From the NCBI GenBank assembly GCA_003554565.1, contig PWGR01000181.1, positions 1-9,821 of the forward strand: a DNA stretch of 9,821 nt, in the 5' to 3' direction. Under the pieces are notes generated by a model. It worked only from the letters and a program-made list of their open reading frames with translations, was not told the origin of the DNA and ran no database searches. The stretch is from Clostridia bacterium (GTDB taxonomy: Bacteria > Bacillota > Sulfobacillia > SLMV01). Positions 1 through 6,233 of the stretch are shown here, one piece after another (within the stretch, counting starts at the first letter, position 1; every line of letters starts with the position of its first letter). Position numbers and translations under genes: made by a program.

Positions 1-2
1 GT

Positions 3-2393
3 ATAAGACAGCGGCTGCGGGATGAGTTTCTGGATCCGGATGAGCTGCCCGCCGATACACGGGATCGGCTGGAGGATCTGATCACACTCGCCGATCGCCG
101 GCGGACCCTGCGGGATGACCTGCATGAGACGGGGGGGCAGTTGACGGACCTGAAGGAGAACATACGATGTCTTGAAGGTGATGTGAACGGTCACCTGCCC
201 TGGCACGAGCTGTCCGGTGAACCAAAAGGGCGGCTGGAGGCCCTGCGTGACCGGGTAGCGCGGCTGGTGCGGGAGTGGGACAGCTTTTTCGCAGACTGCA
301 GGCGTGCAGACGGGCTGCGTGAGCAGCTGCGCCGGAATTTCCGTCCTTTCGTGCGGGCGACGGATGAAGAGCTGGAGGCCGCGGCTTCATATGAGCAGAG
401 GCTCTCTGGGCTGAAGGATGCGGAGCGTGCGCTCGAGATGGAACTGGACAGGGCGCAGCGGGATCGGGAAGATCTTGCGGCAAAAGAGAGGGATTGGGCA
501 AAAAGATTTTCCGACCTGCGTCAGCTCCCGGCCCATGCAGCGGAGTTGATTGGTGAGAGGCTGCAGCTGTTTCACCGTCGCCGGGAGATCTCCGGGCAGC
601 TGGCGGGGCGGCGCCGGCGCCTGCAGGCACCGATGTACCTGCGGGCCCTCGGTGCGGGTTTCATGGCGGTGCCTGCAGCAGCGTCCGTGCACATACTCGA
701 GGCGGGGGATGCCCCCTTCATGGTCCTCCTGTTCGGGCTGGTTGCCGGGTTCTGCGGCCAGTTTCTCGTGGCCCTGACTTATCCGCTTGTGCACGGGGGA
801 GTCATGAAAGAGGTCAGACAGCTGGGATCGGAGCTGGCACAGTTAGATGAGCGGGCACAGGAGATTGACGGCGCTTTAGGCCTGGCGGGCGAGGAGACCG
901 AACTCGTGCGCCTGCAGGAGCGGCTGCGCGCCCGCGACGAGGAGCGGTCGAGACTGGATGCACGGCGCCGGCAGATGACCGGCAAAGAAGACGTGACCCG
1001 GCTCCGGCGCGCACTGGAGTGTGCGCGGCATCAGCGGGAAGAGTTTTTCCGTCTGATGCGTCCATTTTGCCAGAAATTTGCCGATGTGGAGGCCGCAGCG
1101 GCCCGATGGAGCCAGCTGGAGGAGGAAAGAGAGCGGGCGGCAGAGCGGGCGGGGAAATTCTCCGAATCTAATTTCCAGTGCCGACCAGAAAAAATCAGCG
1201 AAGTTGACCTGCATGATGTGGGATACCCCTGGCGCGAGGCGGCCGACTTCGTGCAGTTTGCCTGCGGTGCGGGGCACTGTGAGACCCCCGGCGAGCTGGT
1301 GGAGCGGCTCCGTCAGATGGACGATGCTTTCTGGCAACAGATGCAGGATGATGCCCGGCGATATAACCGGCTGATGCGCAGGATTGATGAGCTTCGGGCG
1401 CGGGAGCAGACCCTGCGGGAGATCATGGACAGGTATGCGGGTGATCTGGATGCCGTGCAAGCGTCTGAATCCGAGCGTGCCCGGGGACTGAAGGAAATCC
1501 TGGATGAAGTCGGAGGTGACGCCCGCGCTGCCCGCGAGCAATTTGATGCCTGTTTGGAGCTGGTCCGCCGGGCAGAGAATCTGTGTGACCGGCTCGGGAG
1601 CTGTCTGCAGGAGTTCGGCGCAGACGATGTGGACGAGTTGGAAGAGATGCTGGTTGATGCCGGGAACCGCAGCCGGGTTGCTTTTTCCGAGTGGGCCGAT
1701 TTCATCAGCAGTAATCCCGGCCTACCGTCACCCGAGGAAGCCGATGACTACGAGAGAGTCAGCCAGAAGATGTCTGCGCTGCATGAGGACATCGCGCAGC
1801 TGGAAGGCCAGGTGGAGGATCTGGAAAAAAAGAGCCGGGAGCTGGCCAGGAGGCAGAGTGCACTGGAGGGCCGGGAGCCGGTAAATATCGCCGGGGCGGA
1901 GAGGCGCCTGCTGGATCTGGAGGAGGAGCGGGACCGTCTGCAGCTGCTGGCCGATGCTCTATCGGAAGCGCACTATGAGCTGCGCGGGGCTGCTGGGCGG
2001 TTCCATCGCTCAGTGCGGGATCGGCTGGGAGAACGCACCGGTGCTCACCTCGCGCGGGTGACCGGTAATCCGGATCGTGAGATAGTATTGGACGAAGAGT
2101 TCTCTATCAGGCTGCGGTCTGATGGTCGGGAGCGTGCGCTGGAACAGCTCAGCCGCGGAACGCGAGACCAGCTGTATCTCTCCGTGCGGCTTGCCATCGC
2201 TGATCAACTGACCGGTGACAATGGCCTGCCGATGATTCTCGATGATCCCTTCGTCACATGTGATCACCGGCGCCTGCGAAGCCTGCGGGAGATTCTGCTG
2301 CGGGAAGCAGATCGAAGGCAGATTATCCTGTTTGCTCACAGTGAGAGGTACACAGACTGGGGCCGGCGGGTATACCTCTCTTCTTGTGTGTAA
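3..2393 (+). CDS. yhaN: YhaN-type coiled-coil AAA ATPase, C-terminal part (5' truncated by window)
   Basis: The frame is open from the first bases of the window (796 residues visible), so the TTG at 141 is probably internal, not a start. The protein is SMC/Rad50-like: long Glu/Arg/Leu-rich coiled coils fill most of it. Two hydrophobic segments (about nt 642-700 and 711-780) form a membrane hairpin inside the coil. A non-coil stretch near nt 1185-1310 holds a CGAGHC sequence and may be the hinge; no CxxC zinc hook is seen. The C-terminal head has the ABC signature LSRGTRDQ (about nt 2148) and Walker B LPMILDDPF (2226-2252), followed by an Arg-rich D-loop and a switch-like FAHSE. The LSRGTRDQ/LDDPF pair is typical of the YhaN family. 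Walker A must lie upstream, outside the window. YhaN is usually paired with a YhaO/SbcD-like nuclease, which would also be upstream. A role in DNA repair or processing is inferred; the biochemical role is not settled. Confidence 0.85.
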   Translation: MRQRLRDEFLDPDELPADTRDRLEDLITLADRRRTLRDDLHETGGQLTDLKENIRCLEGDVNGHLPWHELSGEPKGRLEALRDRVARLVREWDSFFADCRRADGLREQLRRNFRPFVRATDEELEAAASYEQRLSGLKDAERALEMELDRAQRDREDLAAKERDWAKRFSDLRQLPAHAAELIGERLQLFHRRREISGQLAGRRRRLQAPMYLRALGAGFMAVPAAASVHILEAGDAPFMVLLFGLVAGFCGQFLVALTYPLVHGGVMKEVRQLGSELAQLDERAQEIDGALGLAGEETELVRLQERLRARDEERSRLDARRRQMTGKEDVTRLRRALECARHQREEFFRLMRPFCQKFADVEAAAARWSQLEEERERAAERAGKFSESNFQCRPEKISEVDLHDVGYPWREAADFVQFACGAGHCETPGELVERLRQMDDAFWQQMQDDARRYNRLMRRIDELRAREQTLREIMDRYAGDLDAVQASESERARGLKEILDEVGGDARAAREQFDACLELVRRAENLCDRLGSCLQEFGADDVDELEEMLVDAGNRSRVAFSEWADFISSNPGLPSPEEADDYERVSQKMSALHEDIAQLEGQVEDLEKKSRELARRQSALEGREPVNIAGAERRLLDLEEERDRLQLLADALSEAHYELRGAAGRFHRSVRDRLGERTGAHLARVTGNPDREIVLDEEFSIRLRSDGRERALEQLSRGTRDQLYLSVRLAIADQLTGDNGLPMILDDPFVTCDHRRLRSLREILLREADRRQIILFAHSERYTDWGRRVYLSSCV

Positions 2394-2403
2394 TCTGGTC
2401 GGC

Positions 2404-2432
2404 TTGCCCGATCCATTTCAGGAATATATAAT
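2404..2432 (+). promoter_or_regulatory. Sigma-70/sigma-A promoter of the arsR-ABC operon
   Basis: TTGCCC (2404-2409) and a perfect TATAAT (2427-2432) are separated by exactly 17 bases, in a short AT-rich island between the yhaN stop and the arsR start. Just downstream, TATTTAAGTA (2434-2443) is palindromic at 8 of 10 positions and covers the expected transcription start. It is a possible binding site for the ArsR product itself, since this family usually represses its own operon from AT-rich imperfect palindromes. The promoter is seen directly; the operator is a guess. Confidence 0.75.
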
Positions 2433-2467
2433 CTATTTAAGTACAAGGTGAATCAGAGGGGGTTCCC

Positions 2468-2818
2468 GTGGATAATCGCGAGCTGGCTGACCAGTGCCGG
2501 GCGCTGTCCGATCCTAACCGGGTAAGGATTTTTACTATGCTGCACATGGATTTGTGCGTGGGTGCGCTCGCCGAGGCCACCGGGCTTTCGGAGAGTGCCG
2601 TCTCACAGCACCTGAGCCGCCTCCGGGCTGCCGGGCTGGTGGTGGGGGAGAAGCGGAGCTACTGGACACATTACCGGGCCCGGACGCATGCACTGCGGGA
2701 GCTGGGCCGACAGCTGGCCGAACTGGCGGACGGCCTGGAGGATCCCGGGTCACGCTGTTGTTGTTCCGGCGGGGGAACCTGTCCCGGGGGAGAACACTGT
2801 CCTACGATTGAGGAGTGA
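2468..2818 (+). CDS. ArsR/SmtB-family repressor with cysteine-rich C-terminal tail
   Basis: This 116-residue winged-helix protein is of normal ArsR length. It opens with the family pattern LADQCRALSDPNRVRI (residues 6-21). The recognition helix region is LSESAVSQHLSRLRAAGLV (40-58), followed by the beta wing. It starts with GTG, 5 bases after an AGAGGGGG ribosome binding site. Cys30 sits at the LCV position of the helix where many ArsR metal sensors carry ligands, but the usual second Cys is absent. The last 20 residues instead hold Cys97, 98, 99, 105 and 111 plus His110, a likely soft-metal, metalloid or thiol-reactive binding segment. The gene is first in an operon with an ABC exporter, so it probably represses that exporter until its ligand appears. 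The family call is firm; the ligand is unknown. Confidence 0.9.
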   Translation: MDNRELADQCRALSDPNRVRIFTMLHMDLCVGALAEATGLSESAVSQHLSRLRAAGLVVGEKRSYWTHYRARTHALRELGRQLAELADGLEDPGSRCCCSGGGTCPGGEHCPTIEE

Positions 2819-2822
2819 TGAG

Positions 2823-3785
2823 ATGCCGGTGATTGAGGTCGAGGAGCTGGAGAAAAGTTTTGGTGATGTGAGGGCGGTTGACGGGATTGACTTCTCTGTG
2901 CAGGAGGGCGAGATATTCGGCTTTCTTGGTCCCAACGGGGCAGGAAAGACCACCACCATCAACGTCCTGACCGGGCTGGCGCGCAAGACGGCCGGGTCTG
3001 TGCGGGTTCTGGGCCATTTTTACCCCCGGGATCTGCGCCGGGCGCAGGAGGGCATCGGGGTGGTTCCGGATGGGAGCAACCTCTATCCTGAGCTGAGCGG
3101 TAAGGAGAACCTGACCTTCTGCGGATCGCTGTACGGAATACGAAAAGAGGAGCGGGAGAGACGTGCGGCCGAGCTTCTGGATCAGTTCGGGCTTTCCGGT
3201 GTTGCCGGCCGCCGTTTTGCTACCTACTCGAAGGGAATGAAACGGAAGCTAACCATTGCCGCTGCCCTGATTCACCGACCGCGCGTGCTGTTTTTGGACG
3301 AGCCCACCAGTGGAATTGATGTGGCCAGCGCCAGGCAGATCCGGCGCATTCTGGAACGCCTCAACTGTAACGGCACCACCGTCTTTCTGACCACCCACTA
3401 CATAGAGGAGGCGGAACGGCTGTGCCACCGGGTGGCTTTTATAGTCGACGGCAGGATTGTGCGCGTGGATTCGCTGAATCTTCTGCTGGAGGAGGTGGGG
3501 GACGACTGTTCCCTGCAGTTTGCGGTGGGGGGCGATGCCGCATCAGCCCGTGAAGTGTTGTCTGAGGTGTTTCCATCACATAAGGCCTCGGCCACAGGTG
3601 ACGGTCAGCTGCTCCTGCGGGGGGAGAGACTGGACGATATCATCCCGGCTGTTTGTGCACTGCACGATGCTGGTGTGACGGTGCAGGAGGTTCGGCTGCT
3701 CCGCCCCAGCCTAGAGGATGTGTTTGTGCGGGTGACGGGGATAGAGGCAGAAGAAATGACAGCACACCGAGGTGGTGGATCATGA
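2823..3785 (+). CDS. ABC-2 type export ATPase (DrrA/NodI-like)
   Basis: A 320-residue ATPase subunit that powers a drug- or lipid-type ABC exporter. Visible motifs are Walker A GPNGAGKTT (36-44), signature YSKGMKRKL (135-143, with Lys in place of the second Gly of LSGG), Walker B VLFLDEP (155-161) with catalytic Glu160, and H-loop His192. At the Q-loop position the sequence reads VVPDGSN (80-86), so Asp83 replaces the usual Gln. After about residue 220 comes the C-terminal extension typical of DrrA-like subunits, ending in the family pattern PSLEDVFVRVTG. The ATG at 2823 is chosen because GAGGAG (2810-2815) lies 7 bases upstream; an open frame extends further 5' but overlaps arsR. The start is 4 bases after the arsR stop, and the last codons overlap the permease start, so the three genes are surely co-transcribed. 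Confidence 0.92.
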   Translation: MPVIEVEELEKSFGDVRAVDGIDFSVQEGEIFGFLGPNGAGKTTTINVLTGLARKTAGSVRVLGHFYPRDLRRAQEGIGVVPDGSNLYPELSGKENLTFCGSLYGIRKEERERRAAELLDQFGLSGVAGRRFATYSKGMKRKLTIAAALIHRPRVLFLDEPTSGIDVASARQIRRILERLNCNGTTVFLTTHYIEEAERLCHRVAFIVDGRIVRVDSLNLLLEEVGDDCSLQFAVGGDAASAREVLSEVFPSHKASATGDGQLLLRGERLDDIIPAVCALHDAGVTVQEVRLLRPSLEDVFVRVTGIEAEEMTAHRGGGS

Positions 3786-4516
3786 ATGTCTGGATCCCGT
3801 TTCTGAGCATCCTGCAGAAGGATATGCGGGCTTATTATCTCAAGCCTCCCAACATCAGCTGGGGCATCATATTCCCTGTGGCCTGGACCCTGATGTTCTT
3901 TATTCGTTCCGGCGGGGACGTCGAGATACGCGAACTGTTACCCGGCGTCATGGCGCTCTCCGTGCTCTTCGGAACTACATCTATGCTGGCGGTCACCATT
4001 ACGTTTGAGAAGCGGAGCAGGGCATTTGAGCGGCTCATCCTGGCGCCCATCAGCCTGCCGGTCCTGCTGGCGGCGAAGACTTCCGGTGCGATCGTTTTCG
4101 GCATTATCAACTCTGCGGTGCCGCTTCTCTTCGGGGTGTGGTTTGTCGATCTCAGTGCGGCCAACTGGTCCATGGTGATCGCAGCAGTTGTTTTGATTGC
4201 GGCGACCTCTACGTTTCTGGGCCTGATGATTGCTGTGTCGGTGCGGGAGGTATTCGAGGCGCAGACCTTTTCGAATTTCTTCCGCTTCCCCATGGTGTTT
4301 CTCTGTGGGCTGTTTTTCCCGGTCCATCACCTGCCCCTGTTCCTGCAGCCCCTCTCGTATGCTCTGCCGCTCACCTACGGCAACGACCTGTTGAGGGAGG
4401 CCCTGTGGGGGGGCGGGCAGCTGCACCCGCTCTTGAGTCTGGCCGCGCTGACTGCGTTTTCCGTTTTACTGTTTTACATCAGCCTGCGGAATGCACGGCG
4501 CAGGTGGATTATCTGA
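3782..4516 (+). CDS. ABC-2 type permease subunit
   Basis: This 244-residue integral membrane protein is the partner of the ATPase just upstream. About six hydrophobic segments are visible (near residues 26-41, 55-74, 98-119, 131-152, 168-190 and 216-235). Between the second and third is the polar stretch TFEKRSRAFERLILAPIS (74-91), which corresponds to the amphipathic coupling region of ABC-2 permeases. The late pattern PLSYALPLTYGNDLLREAL (190-208) is the family hallmark found in NodJ/DrrB-like proteins. The start is the ATG in an ATGA overlap with the ATPase stop, preceded by AGGTGG (3770-3775), so translation is probably coupled. An upstream in-frame extension is rejected because it reads through the ATPase gene. 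The substrate cannot be read from the sequence; the ArsR neighbour suggests a toxic compound, metal conjugate or antibiotic. Confidence 0.9.
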   Translation: MNVWIPFLSILQKDMRAYYLKPPNISWGIIFPVAWTLMFFIRSGGDVEIRELLPGVMALSVLFGTTSMLAVTITFEKRSRAFERLILAPISLPVLLAAKTSGAIVFGIINSAVPLLFGVWFVDLSAANWSMVIAAVVLIAATSTFLGLMIAVSVREVFEAQTFSNFFRFPMVFLCGLFFPVHHLPLFLQPLSYALPLTYGNDLLREALWGGGQLHPLLSLAALTAFSVLLFYISLRNARRRWII

Positions 4517-4523
4517 CATGAAT

Positions 4524-4551
4524 GAAAACTCCGGTTGCCCCGTTTACCGGA
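4524..4551 (-). terminator. Probable intrinsic terminator of the MFS gene
   Basis: Read on the minus strand, TCCGGT (4551-4546), a 10-base loop and ACCGGA (4535-4530) form a 6-bp stem. It is followed by GTTTTCATT and begins 18 bases past the MFS stop codon. The stem is short and the T tract has four bases, so strength is uncertain, but position and orientation fit. Confidence 0.5.
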
Positions 4552-4568
4552 AGCGGTGCAATCGGGAG

Positions 4569-5855
4569 TCAGGGAGTGCGGGCCTGCGCCCGCTTCATTT
4601 TCCCGCCCTGACCCGAGAGGTCGAACCAGCGCGTGACGCCGGCGATGGTGAGCCCGTAACACACCCAGACTGCTGCAAGCAGAAGGAAGGCCAGGTTGAG
4701 TGATGCGACATCCCAGATATAGCCCACCACGGGACCGGCCAGAGATCCCCCCATGGCCATGACCCCGAAGGTGATTCCGAAGCTGGTGGCCGTTCTTCCC
4801 CGGGGGGAGGCCTCGGTAGTGATGGCGCTGAGGGAAGGCCGGGCCAGGGAGTAGAAGAAGCCCATGCTCATGACAACTGCGGTCAGTATTATGCCCTCGA
4901 CGGGCAGAAGGACCATTGCCACCAGCAGGAGGGCCGTGCAGGCAGTGGAAAAGAACACCAGTTTGCCGCGGTGAAAGCGGTCGCCCAGCGACCCACCGGC
5001 CAGGGACCCGCCGGCGCCGGATGCCATAACAATGGTGGCAAAAAGCGCCGCCGCTGTCTCCGATGCCCCGCGCGTCTCGGCGAAAAATGCTGGTAACCAG
5101 TTCATAAGGCCGGCGTCGAATATCCCAGAGAACATGGCACCGACGGCGATGATCATTATCGGAGTCCACTTCCGAGCCGGGGGCAGCTCTGGCTCTATCG
5201 TCTCGACTTCCTTCTCTACGGGTGGGAGGTCCCCTGATCTGTTTCTCTTGTCTGAGTCGGGATCCAGCTCCGCCAGATTGGGGTAGTTGAGGTAAAACAG
5301 CATCACCAGAACGGCCCCGGCGAAAACCAGTGCCAGCACAGCATTTCTCCATCCCAGCAGTGCCGCCAGTAGGGCGGACACCGAGTAGCCGGCGGCAGTG
5401 CCGAGGTTGCCGCCGACGTTGTGCATTGCCATGTTCATGGCCAGCCCCCCGCTCAGACCGGCAGTCCGTCCGACGTCGGCGAAGCTGGCCGGATGGAAGG
5501 TGGAATTCCCCATCCCGTACAGGGCCTGCGCGGCGATGAACGCGTAAAATGTCTCTGACCGCGACAGCATGAGCAGACCGCCCAGGGTGAGGCAGTACCC
5601 CGCTATCAACAAGTGCCGCGCGGTAAACTTGTCGGCGAGCCACCCGGCCGGAACCTGAAATACCCCGGAAGTCACCGCCCCCGCTGCAATGATAAATCCG
5701 AGTTCTGTACCGCTGAGCCCCACGTCCGCTGCTATGAACAGCAGGAGGGGAGGAAGGGCTGTCGAGGCAATGTGCTGCAGACCGTGTGACAACACCAGCA
5801 GATTGCGCGCCTTTTTTGCCTTCGCCAGTTTGCAGGCCTCGGGTGCCGTCTGCAC
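4569..5855 (-). CDS. MFS transporter, FHP-motif (fosmidomycin-resistance-like) group
   Basis: A 428-residue, probably 12-helix major facilitator protein of the inner membrane. The N-half has HGLQH (24-28), MFS motif A as GWLADKF (71-77), and the run GMGNSTFHPAS (114-124) with VGGNLG (147-152). The FHP and GGNLG patterns recall Fsr-type efflux proteins. A hydrophilic, acidic loop (about 191-229) separates the two six-helix halves, and motif A recurs as GDRFHRGK (291-298). The start is GTG at 5855, preceded by a run of six G 6 bases upstream. The gene is convergent with the ABC operon and their 3' ends are about 50 bases apart. No clear promoter is visible upstream. Efflux of a small molecule is inferred from the family; the substrate is unknown, and uptake cannot be excluded. 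Confidence 0.88.
   Translation of the reverse strand: MQTAPEACKLAKAKKARNLLVLSHGLQHIASTALPPLLLFIAADVGLSGTELGFIIAAGAVTSGVFQVPAGWLADKFTARHLLIAGYCLTLGGLLMLSRSETFYAFIAAQALYGMGNSTFHPASFADVGRTAGLSGGLAMNMAMHNVGGNLGTAAGYSVSALLAALLGWRNAVLALVFAGAVLVMLFYLNYPNLAELDPDSDKRNRSGDLPPVEKEVETIEPELPPARKWTPIMIIAVGAMFSGIFDAGLMNWLPAFFAETRGASETAAALFATIVMASGAGGSLAGGSLGDRFHRGKLVFFSTACTALLLVAMVLLPVEGIILTAVVMSMGFFYSLARPSLSAITTEASPRGRTATSFGITFGVMAMGGSLAGPVVGYIWDVASLNLAFLLLAAVWVCYGLTIAGVTRWFDLSGQGGKMKRAQARTP
4578..4601 (+). terminator. Probable intrinsic terminator of the arsR-ABC operon
   Basis: GCGGGC (4578-4583) and GCCCGC (4588-4593) form an all-GC 6-bp stem with a CTGC loop, followed on the plus strand by TTCATTTT. 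TCAGGG (4569-4574) and CCCTGA (4606-4611) could form an outer stem that would compete with the T-rich tail. The hairpin lies inside the last codons of the convergent MFS gene, about 60 bases beyond the permease stop. Confidence 0.55.
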
Positions 5856-5947
5856 GGCCTACCCCCCAATCGCGGCTGCCGGTTCAATTTACCTGACCGC
5901 CGGAGCTGATCCATAAATTTGAGTCTACAACAGCCAGGGGCGGGCCG

Positions 5948-6154
5948 TCACCTCCAAGGCTGATTCACCACCTTGTAACGACCCTTGTCCCGCTGCTGCA
6001 GCAACTCCGCATCCATCCGCTCATAGGCCAGTACCGACAGACGCCGGGCAGCCTCCTGAGTCACCCTGTATATCTGAATTCCTCGTAATCACCCAGCAAG
6101 AATCTCCTGCATCAGAAAAAGGACCATCTCGGAAACTTCACGAACCGCCTACAT
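5948..6154 (-). pseudogene. Possible remnant of a small broken gene
   Basis: On the minus strand a G-rich SD (GGGGTGA) precedes ATG at 6154, but the next codon is TAG. The same frame then reads AVREVSEMVLFLMQEILAG before a TGA, and continues without a stop through QEAARRLSVLAYERMDAELL and KGRYKVV to a stop at 5948. The two halves look like helical, charged protein, together about 65 residues. If one base were removed near the TGA and one added about 30 bases later, an alternative join of the two halves (DYEEFRYTG) would appear. No family is recognised. The last 38 codons could also be a free small ORF from GTG at 6064, but that start has no well-placed ribosome binding site. Chance reading of non-coding DNA remains possible. 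Confidence 0.3.
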
Positions 6155-6233
6155 GAGATCTCACCCCTTCTATCTCTTGTGTTGACGCCCTTTACGGGCA
6201 CCACCTGGGTGAGGTCTCCTGACCGCCGCCCGG
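6155..6233. other. Intergenic DNA downstream of the serine hydrolase
   Basis: No gene or clear terminator is seen here. The only local structure is a weak hairpin, GCCC-GTAAA-GGGC on the minus strand, without a T tract. Together with the broken-gene stretch and the 80-odd bases before the MFS start, this makes a 366-base gap with no intact gene between the MFS ribosome binding site and the hydrolase stop. Confidence 0.5.

Noticed and set aside
141..143. TTG as the start of the first gene
   Set aside because: The same frame is open and coiled-coil-like back to base 3, and the family needs an upstream Walker A domain, so the gene continues out of the window.
2688..2822. Longer N-terminus for the ABC ATPase
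   Set aside because: It would overlap arsR by over 130 bases and adds a low-complexity stretch before the usual start of the fold; the ATG at 2823 has a well-placed SD.
4474..5643. 389-codon minus-strand ORF
   Set aside because: It is an alternative frame of the MFS gene, Arg/Gly/His-rich with no membrane helices; the MFS frame has clear family motifs.
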